This document shows, in pieces, positions 8,259 to 18,227 of a DNA stretch of 64,000 nucleotides. Position numbers and translations under genes: made by a program. Every line of letters starts with the position of its first letter. Within the stretch, counting starts at the first letter, position 1. The stretch is from Acinetobacter haemolyticus CIP 64.3 = MTCC 9819 (lineage in GTDB: Bacteria; Pseudomonadota; Gammaproteobacteria; Pseudomonadales; Moraxellaceae), in contig NZ_KB849803.1 of the NCBI RefSeq assembly GCF_000369065.1, positions 294,136 through 358,135 of the forward strand. Reading direction: 5' to 3'. The notes beneath the pieces are model-generated. The model was not told the origin of the DNA. It did not search any database and was given only the letters and a program-made list of their open reading frames with translations.

Positions 8259-8291
8259 AATAAAACCTCTTTTGACGAAATAATAAAACTA

Positions 8292-11200
8292 TCAATTCTT
8301 TGATAGTTTTCTTTTGATTAAAAGCTGATATGCCGCAGGGATAACAAACATAGATAAGAGAGGGGCTGAAATCATGCCCCCAACCATAGGTAAAGCAATA
8401 CGACTCATTAATTCAGAACCTGTTCCAGTCCCCAACAGAATAGGGATTAACCCCGCCAAAATGACAGCGACTGTCATTGCTTTAGGGCGAACACGTAGCA
8501 CGGCCCCTGTATGAATTGCCTCATTGAGTTGTTGCTCTGTTAAGGATGCCGTTGAAGAAGATAGGCTTTGCTGTGCATGCTCAATTGCTTGCTTTAAATA
8601 GAACAACATGACTACACCAAACTCTGCGGCAACACCAGCAAGTGCAATAAAACCAACAGCAATCGCAACCGAAAAGTGATAATCACTCAAGTACATAGCC
8701 CAAATACCACCAATCAACGCAAAAGGTAGTGTTGCCATAATCAGAACAGCATCTTGTACTTGCCTAAAAATCAAATAGAGCAATAGAAAAATGATCATCA
8801 AAGTAATTGGAATAACAACTTTTAAGCGAGCATTCGCACGCTCCATGAACTCAAACTGTCCTGAATAGCTAATGCTCATGGCAGAAGAACGTTTTACTTT
8901 TTGGTCTATGGCCTGCTTCAAATCATGTACAACCGAAGCTAAGTCACGTCCTTGTACATCGACATAGACCCAACCACTTGGACGGGCATTCTCACTTTTA
9001 AGCATTGGCGGCCCATCTGTAATTTGAATATTAGCAACACTACTCAAGACTATTTGTTGACCAGATTCTGTTAGAATCGGTAAATTTCTTAAGGCTTCCA
9101 GTGAATCTCGAATCTCTCGTGGGTAACGTACATTAATGGGATACCGTGCCAAGCCTTCAACAGTTTCACCAATATTTTCCCCGCCAATCGCTGATGAGAC
9201 GATTTGCTGTACATCTTTAATATTGAGACCATATCGCGCAGCCTGCATACGGTTAATATCGACATCAACATATCGACCACCTGTGAGCCGTTCAGCTAAA
9301 GCTGAACTAACACCGGGCACCTGTTTAGCCACTTGTTCAATTTGCTGTGCTACCCGATCAATATCTTGCAGATCATTTGCTGAAATCTTAATCCCGATTG
9401 GACTTTTCACCCCAGTTGCCAACATATCAATCCGGTTACGGATAGGTGGCACCCAAATGTTTGTTAAACCCGGTACTTGGACTGCCTTATCTAGTTCTTT
9501 TATCAATTTGTCAGGTGTCATACCTGAACGCCATTCAGACCGTGGTTTGAACTGAATCGTGGTTTCAAACATTTCTAAAGGCGCAGGGTCTGTTGCTGAC
9601 TCAGCTCTCCCTGCTTTACCAAATACTGTCGCAACTTCTGGAACCGTTTTAATCATTCGATCTGTTTGCTGTAACAGTTCTGAGGCCTTAGCTGCGGACA
9701 ATCCTGGTAAAGCTGAAGGCATATAAAGTAAATCACCTTCATCCATATTCGGTAGAAATTCTCCACCTAATCGAGTTAAAGGTAAAAGACTAATAAGGAA
9801 AATTAGCAACGCACCAAATAAAGTGGTCTTTGGATGAGCTAAAACCTGATCCAACATAGGTCGGTATATTTTGATGAGGAAACGGTTCAATGGATTACGT
9901 TGTTCTGAGGGTAATTTCCCGCGGATCCAATAACCCATCAAAACAGGAATCAGGGTAATGGATAAACCAGCTGCCGCTGCCATGGCATAGGTTTTGGTAA
10001 ACGCCAGAGGCGAGAACAAGCGACCTTCTTGTGCCTGTAAAGTAAAAATAGGAATGAAGGATAAGGTAATGATGAGTAGACAGAAAAATAAAGTTGGCCC
10101 GACCTCACTGGCAGAACGTGTAATGATGTTCCAACGGACTTGTGCTTCCAAGACTTGCTCAGGATGTTCGTGTTGCCAAGTTTCGATATGCTTATGTGCA
10201 TTTTCAACCATTACAATTGCAGCATCAACCATAGCGCCAATCGCGATAGCAATACCACCCAACGACATGATATTGGCATTTAGCCCTTGATAATGCATCA
10301 CCAAGAAAGCAGATAAAATCCCAAGCGGCAAAGAAACAATAGCCACCATTGCTGAACGTAAATGCCAGAGGAATAGTCCACAGACTAAAGCCACCACAAT
10401 GAACTCTTCAATTAATTTATGGCTGAGATTTTCTACTGCTCTATCAATCAATTGACTGCGATCATATACAGGAACAACTTGTACACCTTTCGGTAGACTT
10501 TGTTGTAATTCAGCTAGCTTCGCTTTCACAGCAGTAATCGTTTCACGTGCATTTTTACCTGCTCGTAAAATCACGACACCCCCAACCGTTTCACCTTGCC
10601 CATTCAATTCACTGATGCCACGACGCATTTCTGGACCAAGTTGAATAGTTGCAACATCACCTAAAGAAACAGGAACACCGAAACTATTTGTTCGTAGTGG
10701 AATCTGGCGAAAATCATCTAAAGTTTTTAAATAACCAGAAGCTCGCACCATATATTCCGTTTCAGCCATTTCTAGAACTGAACCACCAGTTTCCTGATTA
10801 GCCTTTTGAATCGCCTCAATGACATTTTTTTGTGTGACACCTAAAGCAGCCATCTTGCTTGGGTCTAAGATGACCTGATATTGCTTAACCATTCCCCCAA
10901 TTGTGGCAACTTCAGCCACATTAGGTAATGTCTTCAGTTCATATTTTAAAAACCAGTCTTGTATGCTTCTCAGCTCCGAAAGATCATGCTGTCCTGTTGG
11001 GTCTACCAATGCATATTCATAAACCCAACCAACGCCAGTGGCATCTGGTCCCAATGAAGATTTCGCATTTGCAGGCATTTTCCCTTGAATTTGATTTAGA
11101 TACTCCAATACACGAGAACGGGCCCAGTAAAGGTCCGTATGCTCATCAAAGATGACATAAACAAATGAGTCACCAAAAAAAGAATAACCGCGAACAGTTT

Positions 11201-11438
11201 TAACACCAGGTACCGATAACATGGTTGTTGTTAAAGGGTAGGTCACCTGATTTTCAACAATTTGTGGCGCCTGACCAGAAAAATTAGTTCGAATAATTAC
11301 TTGTACATCAGACAAATCTGGTAATGCATCGACCGGAGTATTCTTTACGGCCCAAGTTCCCCAAGCAGCCAGAATTAAAGCGGCTAACAGGACAAATACA
11401 CGATTCGCAATTGAAAAACGAATAATACGGGCAATCAT
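8292..11438 (-). CDS. cusA: CusA-type heavy-metal RND efflux pump
   Basis: 1048 residues, the normal length for HME-RND transporters. The first helix follows [20 protein letters not shown], the periplasmic porter domain begins [20 protein letters not shown], and the TM4 proton-relay segment [16 protein letters not shown] is present. The metal-specific Met-bearing periplasmic cleft cannot be assigned residue by residue by eye. It works with CusB (periplasmic adaptor) and CusC (outer-membrane channel) to expel Cu(I)/Ag(I) from the periplasm. It starts 14 bp after cusB on the same strand. The adjacent cusF and CusB's WxxMTM domain support a copper/silver rather than Co/Zn/Cd substrate. Confidence 0.93.
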   Translation of the reverse strand: MIARIIRFSIANRVFVLLAALILAAWGTWAVKNTPVDALPDLSDVQVIIRTNFSGQAPQIVENQVTYPLTTTMLSVPGVKTVRGYSFFGDSFVYVIFDEHTDLYWARSRVLEYLNQIQGKMPANAKSSLGPDATGVGWVYEYALVDPTGQHDLSELRSIQDWFLKYELKTLPNVAEVATIGGMVKQYQVILDPSKMAALGVTQKNVIEAIQKANQETGGSVLEMAETEYMVRASGYLKTLDDFRQIPLRTNSFGVPVSLGDVATIQLGPEMRRGISELNGQGETVGGVVILRAGKNARETITAVKAKLAELQQSLPKGVQVVPVYDRSQLIDRAVENLSHKLIEEFIVVALVCGLFLWHLRSAMVAIVSLPLGILSAFLVMHYQGLNANIMSLGGIAIAIGAMVDAAIVMVENAHKHIETWQHEHPEQVLEAQVRWNIITRSASEVGPTLFFCLLIITLSFIPIFTLQAQEGRLFSPLAFTKTYAMAAAAGLSITLIPVLMGYWIRGKLPSEQRNPLNRFLIKIYRPMLDQVLAHPKTTLFGALLIFLISLLPLTRLGGEFLPNMDEGDLLYMPSALPGLSAAKASELLQQTDRMIKTVPEVATVFGKAGRAESATDPAPLEMFETTIQFKPRSEWRSGMTPDKLIKELDKAVQVPGLTNIWVPPIRNRIDMLATGVKSPIGIKISANDLQDIDRVAQQIEQVAKQVPGVSSALAERLTGGRYVDVDINRMQAARYGLNIKDVQQIVSSAIGGENIGETVEGLARYPINVRYPREIRDSLEALRNLPILTESGQQIVLSSVANIQITDGPPMLKSENARPSGWVYVDVQGRDLASVVHDLKQAIDQKVKRSSAMSISYSGQFEFMERANARLKVVIPITLMIIFLLLYLIFRQVQDAVLIMATLPFALIGGIWAMYLSDYHFSVAIAVGFIALAGVAAEFGVVMLFYLKQAIEHAQQSLSSSTASLTEQQLNEAIHTGAVLRVRPKAMTVAVILAGLIPILLGTGTGSELMSRIALPMVGGMISAPLLSMFVIPAAYQLLIKRKLSKN

Positions 11439-11452
11439 AATCGTCCTCCCGT

Positions 11453-12952
11453 TTAGTTCTTCATAGATGTCATAGACATCTTGGAAATGTCAGAAATAAC
11501 GTAAGTATCTCTAGCATGTGTAAAACTAAAACGGACCTGATCGCCTTGCTGAATTTGGGTAAATGGTTGCACTGGTTGTTTAAAGCTCATAGTCATAGCC
11601 CCCCAACCCAACTCAGGAATCGCCTGATGTGAAATGGTAATGTCTTGAGCTGTGACTTTTTCAACTTTACCAATGCCTTGATATATTGATGTCTTAACCA
11701 CTTGGGATGAAGTCATCGATTGTCCAGTGTTCAGCTTATCCAATACACCTTGTAAATTTGCTTCAGAATCAATCAGGAATTGCCCTGAAATTACTACCTT
11801 CTGACCAGCTTTCAACCCTTGTAGAATTGCAATTTTATTGCCATCACTTTGACCTAACTGTACTACAACAGGTTCAAAACGCCCTTGCTCATGTCCCACA
11901 ATGACAACGTTCCGAGTACCTGTACGTATAACAGCTTGCTCTGGTACAACCAAACTGCTTTGGGGATTATTTATTATATTGACAGAAGCAAACATCCCTG
12001 GCTTAAGTTGACCACTAGGATTTGATAATTCAATCCGAACTTTAATAGTTCTTGATGTTGTATCTAAGGTAGGCAAAATGTCGATAACTTTGCCAGTTAC
12101 TTTTTGAGAAAAAGCAGCAAAATTGGCTTCTACACTCATACCTCGTTTGATTCCAGCAATTTGTTTTTCAGGAACGGCTGCCTCTAGCCAAATCGGGTTG
12201 ATACCTTTAATTGTGGCCAAGGTTTGTCCCATAGCCAAAGCCATACCATTGCGGACTTCTAGTGAATCAATAAATCCACTAATGGGAGCTTGCAAAGTTA
12301 TATTAGATTGCACTCGACGAGTTCGCTCAACTTGATGAATCACATTTTGTGGTATTCCTAAAAGCTGCAAACGTTGACGGCTTGCTTGAATAAGGGAACG
12401 ATCTCCAGTACGGAGCACAGCTAAAAATTCAGTTTGCTCTCCAGTCCATTCCGGTATTGAAATATCAGCTATAGGGCTTCCTTGCGTCACCATATCTCCA
12501 ACAGCATGCCCGTACACTCGCTGGACAAAGCCACTTGCTCTAGTTTGTAAAATAGCTGTTTGCCGTTCATTTGCTTGTAATATGCCATTAGTAAATATGG
12601 CATTTCCAATTACAGCCTGTTCAACTGTGCCGTAACGGATGGCTAAATTTTGTTGAAGAGTTGGATCTATTTTGACTGTAGGACGACTTTCATCCGTCAT
12701 CGTAGTATTTTCGTCTGCATATTTAGGTACCAGTTGCATGTCCATAAATGGAGACTTGCCTGGCTTATCAAAATGCTGTCCTGGTTTCATTGGATCGTAC
12801 CAATAAAGCACTTTAGCATCCTGCTTCTGGCTTACCGATGCCGATTGAGAACCCTCTTCCTGATGAGCAAACCAATATCCGGCACCGCCACCTACGACAA
12901 GACTAATTGTGGCAACTCCCATGACAGTCATTGCCAATTTATTTCTTAACAT
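11453..12952 (-). CDS. cusB: CusB-type adaptor with N-terminal metal-binding and C-terminal CusF-like domains
   Basis: 499 residues. An N-terminal helix/signal (about 8-30) is followed by a heavy-metal-binding segment [20 protein letters not shown] with DMQLVPKY, then the hairpin/lipoyl/beta-barrel body of an RND membrane-fusion protein. The C-terminal ~80 residues form a second, CusF-like OB domain ([20 protein letters not shown] ... [10 protein letters not shown]), so the adaptor has its own metallochaperone. CusB bridges CusA and CusC across the periplasm. Its start codon overlaps the cusC stop by one base, showing tight translational coupling. The C-terminal fusion is known in some proteobacterial CusB proteins; E. 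coli CusB lacks it. Confidence 0.92.
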   Translation of the reverse strand: MLRNKLAMTVMGVATISLVVGGGAGYWFAHQEEGSQSASVSQKQDAKVLYWYDPMKPGQHFDKPGKSPFMDMQLVPKYADENTTMTDESRPTVKIDPTLQQNLAIRYGTVEQAVIGNAIFTNGILQANERQTAILQTRASGFVQRVYGHAVGDMVTQGSPIADISIPEWTGEQTEFLAVLRTGDRSLIQASRQRLQLLGIPQNVIHQVERTRRVQSNITLQAPISGFIDSLEVRNGMALAMGQTLATIKGINPIWLEAAVPEKQIAGIKRGMSVEANFAAFSQKVTGKVIDILPTLDTTSRTIKVRIELSNPSGQLKPGMFASVNIINNPQSSLVVPEQAVIRTGTRNVVIVGHEQGRFEPVVVQLGQSDGNKIAILQGLKAGQKVVISGQFLIDSEANLQGVLDKLNTGQSMTSSQVVKTSIYQGIGKVEKVTAQDITISHQAIPELGWGAMTMSFKQPVQPFTQIQQGDQVRFSFTHARDTYVISDISKMSMTSMKN

Positions 12953-14259
12953 TATGGCTGCTCCTCAGCATGGTTTAAGGTCGGCTCTTCAAAGGCAAAA
13001 TAAAGTTGTGCTGTTGTAATTGCTTGTTGTTGTTGAAGATCAATAAGTCGCAGCTGTTGTTCTAAAAGAGCTTGCCGGGCGGTAATGACATTGGACAAAT
13101 TGCTTTTGCCTGCTTGGTAACTTGCTAACTGTAAACCCACTTTTTGTTTGGCGAGTGGAATACTTGTCTGTATCGTACGCTTAATTTGTTTACCAAGCGC
13201 ATCGAGATCGGATAGCCCGTCATCTAACTTCGTGAGATGTTCACGGTATTGGGCTTCTTGATCCGCAGTAATCCTGTTTTGCTCGTCTAGGGCTGCCTGA
13301 ATGAGGGGACCACTACGTTTTTTTGAAAATACAGGAAGCTCAGTTGTCAGTTGTACACCGATCATATCGCCAAACTCTGGGGCACGATGCAGGTATGCAA
13401 GCTCAATACCCCAATCAGGTTTTTGTAAAGCCTGAGCTTGTTTCAATTTTGCTTCAGCAGTTAGCTTTTCAGCCTGAAAAGCTTTTAATTCAGGATGCTG
13501 ATGCAAGTTATGATACAGCTTTGATGTATCAAGATGGATGGATGGAGCTTGGTCAGGTAAGGTTTCAATTTGAGAGGGATTTCCAGTTTGCTCTACACTG
13601 ACCAACCGATGTAATTCTAGTTTGGCTTTATTTAAATCACGAAGTAAATCATCCTTCCGGTCAAGTAATACAGTGGCTTCTTGTTTTGGATCAAGTGCAT
13701 CAGCAACAATTGTCCGACCGGATGTGACCTGTGTCTGTGTGATTTGAGAAAGTAATCGATTTTCTGAAAACAGTTCATCATATAGCGCCAATTTACGCTC
13801 AAGATAAAAGCGTTTAAGCCAAGCAGATGCGACTTTCTGACGTAACTCAATACGTAGAATCTCAGTTTGAGCAGTAGCTGAACCCAATTCAGCTTTTGCT
13901 AACTCGACCTCGGCTTGTCTTTTGGCGCGGTTTGGAAAATCTTGCATAACACCAATTTTCTGCATGGTCATGCCATCTTGTGTGACTGACCATGACGCAT
14001 CACCAGATATAGGATAATTCTCCAAACCGAAAAATAATTTAGGGTTGGGTAAAATGCCAGAAGCTGAAACTACATTCTCAGCCCCTTCAATTCGAGCACT
14101 ATTTGCTCTAAGGGTAGGTGCATATTGCTCCGCAAGTTTTAAGGCTGTATCCAAAGTTAGTGGTTCGGCATAAGCATGACCATAACTCAAGAGAAAGCAA
14201 ACTGCGGTTATTGACCATCCACCCCATTTTAGGGACAGCTTTTCTTTATTAAAGTTCAT
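12952..14259 (-). CDS. cusC: CusC-like TolC-family outer-membrane efflux protein
   Basis: 435 residues with a cleavable signal peptide (cleavage near AYAEP, about 31) and two repeats of the OEP/TolC helical domain, rich in long amphipathic helices (LKLAEQYAPTLRANSARIEG and LKQAQALQKPDWGIELAYLH). No lipobox Cys is seen, unlike E. coli CusC. It forms the outer-membrane channel of the CusCBA pump. It is the first of the three pump genes. An 80-bp gap holding a GC-rich hyphenated dyad around ACACGCGCACGTG separates it from the small gene upstream, so it may be co-transcribed with that gene or have its own promoter. Confidence 0.88.
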   Translation of the reverse strand: MNFNKEKLSLKWGGWSITAVCFLLSYGHAYAEPLTLDTALKLAEQYAPTLRANSARIEGAENVVSASGILPNPKLFFGLENYPISGDASWSVTQDGMTMQKIGVMQDFPNRAKRQAEVELAKAELGSATAQTEILRIELRQKVASAWLKRFYLERKLALYDELFSENRLLSQITQTQVTSGRTIVADALDPKQEATVLLDRKDDLLRDLNKAKLELHRLVSVEQTGNPSQIETLPDQAPSIHLDTSKLYHNLHQHPELKAFQAEKLTAEAKLKQAQALQKPDWGIELAYLHRAPEFGDMIGVQLTTELPVFSKKRSGPLIQAALDEQNRITADQEAQYREHLTKLDDGLSDLDALGKQIKRTIQTSIPLAKQKVGLQLASYQAGKSNLSNVITARQALLEQQLRLIDLQQQQAITTAQLYFAFEEPTLNHAEEQP

Positions 14260-14339
14260 ATTTTTAGCTCTAAAATGATGTACACGCGCACGTGCAGAAC
14301 ATCCATAGAAAACTCTATGAATGATGATTAGTCATCAAA

Positions 14340-14744
14340 TTAATTAGAGCGTGGGGGTTTCCATAAATTGGAAGGATCAGATGAGGTGAAATTTTGATTT
14401 AATCGAGAAAAAGCAGACTGTTCCACAGGGGAAGAAACCATAGATTGCAAAACACCTAGTGCTGTAGATGTATATGCAATTTTAGAAAATGACATAATAC
14501 AATCTTGCTTAGACATACATGATGGATCATGTAATTGCTTCTTAATCTGTACTTCAGCTTTCATACAATCCATGTGCATAGCACTTGCTTTTTCATGATC
14601 TTCAGAATTCATCATTTGCATGGATTGCATATCTTGAGATGACATTAAACATGGACTATGTACAGATGAAGCTACTGCTGCCGATCCTACGATGAGGATA
14701 GCAAATGATAAAAACAGCGAAAGGCATGTTTTTAACCAGTGCAT
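14340..14744 (-). CDS. small secreted Cys/Met/His-containing protein of the copper cluster
   Basis: 134 residues, unrecognised. It has an N-terminal signal peptide (LSLFLSFAILIVGSAAVASS) followed by a segment with Cys and Met residues (PCLMSSQDMQSMQMMNSEDH ... MHMDCMKAE ... DPSCMSKQDCIMS). Four Cys in the mature part and clusters of Met and His suggest a periplasmic copper-binding protein, by analogy with other small genes in Acinetobacter copper islands. It lies between copB and cusC on the same strand, behind a strong hairpin that could end the copAB message. A role as metal sponge or chaperone is inferred only from composition and neighbours. Confidence 0.6.
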   Translation of the reverse strand: MHWLKTCLSLFLSFAILIVGSAAVASSVHSPCLMSSQDMQSMQMMNSEDHEKASAMHMDCMKAEVQIKKQLHDPSCMSKQDCIMSFSKIAYTSTALGVLQSMVSSPVEQSAFSRLNQNFTSSDPSNLWKPPRSN

Positions 14745-14810
14745 AATGTCATGACCAAAATTTAAGCTTTTTTAGTTTTACAGATTTAGAAAAAATTAGC
14801 AATTTTATTC

Positions 14811-14844
14811 ATTAAAATAGCAGCCTTAAGGCTGCTATTTTAAT
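14811..14844. terminator. perfect 34-bp palindrome after copB
   Basis: Two exactly complementary 17-nt arms, with GCAGCCTTAAGGCTGC at the centre and A/T-rich flanks that end in a T-run on the minus strand. It begins 12 bp after the copB stop. It is a plausible strong Rho-independent terminator separating copAB from the downstream cus genes, or a processing/stability site. Confidence 0.8.
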
Positions 14845-14855
14845 ATCGAGACAAA

Positions 14856-15737
14856 TTAAAAAACTAATTCAATACCTGCACCATATAGCCATCCCTTTTC
14901 AGAATCTGTTGCTTCTTGAAAAGGAGTTGATTTTTTTCCTTTCTCATATTGATAGGCTATATCAACAAATGGTCTGATACGTTTGGTAATCTCATAACGA
15001 GTTTTAATACCTGTCTTCAATTCTGACAATCCCGTCTTTGATGCAAAGTCAGAATTATCATTAAACACAACATCTGCTTCAATATATGGCTGAGTAATCA
15101 ACTTTTGAGTGAGTAATAAATCACGGTCGAAATCAAAACTAGCTCCCCAGAAGTTGTCTTTTCCACCATAAAGGTAAGCTTTGGTCTCAAAGAAATAAGG
15201 AGCAAGACCTAATATACCAACAACACCATCGACTCGATCGCTGTTCTTGTTATTTTTATCCTCGCTGTATCTTAGACCAGCTTGTACATCCCAAAATGGT
15301 GCTACATTACGGCTATAAAGTGCAGACACATCATAATTGGGATCATTACTCTCTGCTTTATTCAGATTGGCTTCAACAAATACTCGATTCTCATCTGTTC
15401 CAATCAATGTTTCGAAACTAGAACCTAAACTACCCTTACCATCGTTATCAATTACCCACTCATTGGAAAATTTAGTTGTTTGGTAAATCTGTCCACCATG
15501 CTCGTTCAGATGTTTATCATGATTTTGGCTAAGAGCTAATTTGCCTTTTGAAGTATTTTGAGCAGCATTACGTTCAACATAGCCTAATCCTCCAGCTTCT
15601 TTTAAAAGCACATTCATACTTGACGTACTCTTATTTAGATTTTCAGTCGAATTATCATTAGCAAATGCCATACCTGCTAAACCAATTAAAGCAACTGATA
15701 AAAGTGTTTTTGAAAAAAGTTTTTTAGTGGTTTGCAT
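14856..15737 (-). CDS. copB: CopB outer-membrane copper resistance protein
   Basis: 293 residues. A signal peptide (ALIGLAGMAFA, cleavage about 26) is followed by a region poor in the Met/His repeats seen in Pseudomonas CopB, then the CopB beta-barrel domain (about 105-293): VEANLNKAESNDPNYDVSAL, WDVQAGLRYSED, closing in a GAGIELVF C-terminal strand with aromatic end. CopB accompanies CopA in periplasmic/outer-membrane copper sequestration. The start overlaps the copA stop by 14 bp, showing coupling. The metal-binding N-terminus is reduced, so CopA and the nearby Met-rich proteins probably supply most binding sites (inference). Confidence 0.9.
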   Translation of the reverse strand: MQTTKKLFSKTLLSVALIGLAGMAFANDNSTENLNKSTSSMNVLLKEAGGLGYVERNAAQNTSKGKLALSQNHDKHLNEHGGQIYQTTKFSNEWVIDNDGKGSLGSSFETLIGTDENRVFVEANLNKAESNDPNYDVSALYSRNVAPFWDVQAGLRYSEDKNNKNSDRVDGVVGILGLAPYFFETKAYLYGGKDNFWGASFDFDRDLLLTQKLITQPYIEADVVFNDNSDFASKTGLSELKTGIKTRYEITKRIRPFVDIAYQYEKGKKSTPFQEATDSEKGWLYGAGIELVF

Positions 15738-17637
15738 GTTGATTCACTCCCTTATCATTTGCATGGGGTTGGGCAACGATACTTTTTGAATCAACATCAT
15801 TGCTATCTACATTTGCCACAATGAGTTTGTTCATCATTCCAGCTGCCATGTGATATAACAAATGGCAGTGGATAGCCCATTCACCTAATTCATCAGCAGT
15901 AAGTAAAGTTGTAACTGTTTTCCCTGGTGGCACAATGATCGTGTGTTTATTTGGCATATTACTTGGATCTTGACCATTTTCAAGCTGCATAAACATACCG
16001 TGCAAGTGCATTGGGTGAGCCATCATACTGTCATTCACAAATTTCAAGCGTATACGTTCCCCATATTTCACTTTGAATGGTTCTGTTTCATTAAACTTCT
16101 TACCATTAATTGTCCAAATGTAGCGCTCCATATTCCCACCAAGACGGATTTCCATTTCACGTTCAGGGGCACGAGTATCTGGTTGAGGGTTTAAAGATTG
16201 TAAATCACTATACTGGAGTGCTTTTTGACCAACGGGTGTTGAAGCATTCGCCCAACCATATACAACATCACCATTCTTTTCTTGTGTAGATGCATTAGAT
16301 GTAGTCATTTGCATGCTATGGTTCATACCTGACATAGATTGATCTTTTGAACTACCTGTCATAGATGACATATCGTGATCCATGCCTTTCATTGAAGACA
16401 TGTCATGATCCATACCTTTCATCGAAGACATGTCATGATCCATACCTTTCATCGAAGACATGTCATGATCCATACCTTTCATCGAAGACATGTCATGATC
16501 CATGCCCTTCATTGAAGACATATCGTGATCCATGTCCGCCATAGACGACATATCATGCCCCATCCCCATATCTTCCATAGTTAATAAAGAACGAGGACGT
16601 GACTTCGGCATTTTGATTTGATTTATTGGAGGAGTATTTTCATCATGTAATGAACCAACTGAAAAGCCACTCCTATCAATTGATTCTGCTTCAATTTGAT
16701 AATTTGATTGTTTAGGTTCTACGATGACATCATACGTTTCAGCCGTTCCTATTCTGAATTCATCAACAGGAACAGGTTTCACTGGCTGCCCATCTGCACT
16801 GACTACCGTCATTTTCAAGTTAGGGATTCTGACGTCAAAGAATGACATTGCTGAGGCATTAATGAACCGAAGACGTATTTTCTCTCCAACTTTAAAGTTT
16901 CCCGTCCAATTTTGTTCTGGAGTCTTACCATTCATCAAAAATGTATACTTTGTTACATCAGACATATCTGTCTTGAGCATTCTCATCTGATTCCACATCG
17001 AACGGTCTTGCCATGTTGCTTTTAAACCATCTTTTTTAATTTGTTTAAAAACATCAAAAACAGTTTCACGACGGTTCTGATAATAGTCAGCTTCTTTCTT
17101 TAGATTATTCATGATTTTATCACTAGTTGAATCATGAAAATCTGAAAGTAATACGACATAATCCTTATCTGTTTTCTCAGCTACAGTTAAAGGTGTCCTA
17201 TTTTTGGGGTAAATGACTAACGGACCATACAAGCCCTCTTGTTCTTGACCTTTACTATGCGAATGATACCAATAGGTACCATTTTGGCGTACCTTAAACT
17301 TATATTCGTAGGTCTTATTAGGGGCAATACCGTCAAACTGATTAAATCCGGGTACGCCATCCATGATGCCCGGTAGAATTAACCCGTGCCAATGAATAGA
17401 AGAATCTTGTTTTTTTAGCTTGTTATGGACACGAATAATAGCATCATCACCTTCCTCAAACTCAAGAAGTGGCGCAACGAATTTACCATTTACAGTAATT
17501 CGCTTAAGTGGCTTACCAGTAACATTCACCGTTTGTTCAGCAATGGTTAAATCATATTCTTTAACTGCTGCCATAACCCAAGTCGACGAAAATAAACCAA
17601 CTCCTATCAAAAGGACATGCGTTAATTTTTTAGACAT
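15724..17637 (-). CDS. copA: CopA multicopper oxidase with Met/His repeat insert
   Basis: 637 residues, exported by an N-terminal signal (HVLLIGVGLFSSTWVMAA) without the usual twin-Arg motif. All four copper-ligand motifs are present: HWHG (82-85), YHSH (124-127), HPMHLHGM (about 541-548) and HCHLLYHM (about 590-597). Between domains 2 and 3 is a Met/His-rich insert of seven 10-residue units of MDHDMSSMKG type, a copper-binding tract typical of CopA/PcoA proteins. It is thought to oxidise Cu(I) to Cu(II) in the periplasm. It is co-transcribed with copB (overlapping) and with the Met-rich gene 90 bp upstream, from the CusR/CopR-like box at 18148. The absence of a clear RR in the signal is unusual because PcoA/CopA are normally Tat substrates. 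Confidence 0.93.
   Translation of the reverse strand: MSKKLTHVLLIGVGLFSSTWVMAAVKEYDLTIAEQTVNVTGKPLKRITVNGKFVAPLLEFEEGDDAIIRVHNKLKKQDSSIHWHGLILPGIMDGVPGFNQFDGIAPNKTYEYKFKVRQNGTYWYHSHSKGQEQEGLYGPLVIYPKNRTPLTVAEKTDKDYVVLLSDFHDSTSDKIMNNLKKEADYYQNRRETVFDVFKQIKKDGLKATWQDRSMWNQMRMLKTDMSDVTKYTFLMNGKTPEQNWTGNFKVGEKIRLRFINASAMSFFDVRIPNLKMTVVSADGQPVKPVPVDEFRIGTAETYDVIVEPKQSNYQIEAESIDRSGFSVGSLHDENTPPINQIKMPKSRPRSLLTMEDMGMGHDMSSMADMDHDMSSMKGMDHDMSSMKGMDHDMSSMKGMDHDMSSMKGMDHDMSSMKGMDHDMSSMTGSSKDQSMSGMNHSMQMTTSNASTQEKNGDVVYGWANASTPVGQKALQYSDLQSLNPQPDTRAPEREMEIRLGGNMERYIWTINGKKFNETEPFKVKYGERIRLKFVNDSMMAHPMHLHGMFMQLENGQDPSNMPNKHTIIVPPGKTVTTLLTADELGEWAIHCHLLYHMAAGMMNKLIVANVDSNDVDSKSIVAQPHANDKGVNQHANH
16354..16563 (-). 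repeat. seven tandem 30-bp units in copA encoding Met/His motif
   Basis: Seven head-to-tail 30-bp units in frame: one MGHDMSSMAD unit (16534-16563), five MDHDMSSMKG units (16384-16533) and one MDHDMSSMTG unit (16354-16383). The middle units are nearly identical at DNA level, so copy number probably changes by slippage or recombination, altering copper-binding capacity without shifting the frame. Confidence 0.95.
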
Positions 17638-17726
17638 TTATTTCACCTATCTAATATAAGGATGGGAGAATCAAGCAAACCTATTATTCGCTTTAATTTC
17701 CCCCGATCTTTCATTTATCGTATTTG

Positions 17727-18077
17727 TTATTTATTTGATGTATTTGACATGTTCATCTTTGAGTGGTCCATGTTCATCATACTGGAATTATCCATATTAC
17801 TCATTTTAGATTGCCCCATATTCATCATCTTAGAATGATCCATCTGAGACATATCCGTCATGTTACCATGCTCATGCTGACTATGATCCTGTTGGGTTTT
17901 ATCATCATTCTTCATATTACAAGGTTTTTGACATTTCTCTTGCGTCTTTGAATCGGCTTTAGTTTCAGTGACTACAGTGGTTCCCTGTTTAGCATCGGCT
18001 GCCCAAGACTGAGTTCCTGCAATTAAAGTTCCAATACACATAAGTGTAGTTAAGCTACGACGGAATAGAGTTTTCAT
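17727..18077 (-). CDS. Met/His-rich periplasmic copper-binding protein
   Basis: About 116 residues. I place the start at ATG 18077, with GGAG six bases upstream. A signal peptide (TLMCIGTLIAGTQSWAA) is followed by a Lys/Thr-rich stretch with CQKPC, then a tail dominated by Met, His, Asp and Asn (MDHSKMMNMG, MNMDHSKMNMS). The pattern resembles the CopA insert and suggests low-affinity Cu(I)/Cu(II) binding through Met and His. As first gene of the minus-strand copper operon, 71 bp from the CusR/CopR-like box, it should be among the most strongly induced products. No named family is recognised. Confidence 0.75.
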   Translation of the reverse strand: MKTLFRRSLTTLMCIGTLIAGTQSWAADAKQGTTVVTETKADSKTQEKCQKPCNMKNDDKTQQDHSQHEHGNMTDMSQMDHSKMMNMGQSKMSNMDNSSMMNMDHSKMNMSNTSNK

Positions 18078-18147
18078 GTTTTGCTCCAAAAATTAACTTT
18101 ATGTAAATACCTTAAAGGCCTTCACTAAACATCTATGTGACATGAAA

Positions 18148-18163
18148 ATGACATTTTTGTAAT
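18148..18163. promoter_or_regulatory. CusR/CopR-like operator between the cop operon and cusRS
   Basis: ATGACA-TTTT-TGTAAT is an imperfect dyad close to the known CusR/CopR box (TGACA...TGTCA type). It lies between the divergent Met-rich/copAB operon and cusRS. The same half-sites and spacing recur at 22839-22854, supporting a shared regulator. Confidence 0.7.
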
Positions 18164-18227
18164 CTACGCCGAATCACGGATTTATAACGTTATTATGATC
18201 CTAATTAATGCAATCAGGTTTTTATAA

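Noticed and set aside
9136..9555. Long plus-strand open frame opposite cusA
   Set aside because: It lies fully inside a conserved gene on the other strand. It is a codon-bias shadow rather than a gene.
16354..16563. Regular 30-bp repeats that could look like a CRISPR array
   Set aside because: The units are directly adjacent with no spacers and translate in frame as Met/His motifs inside copA.
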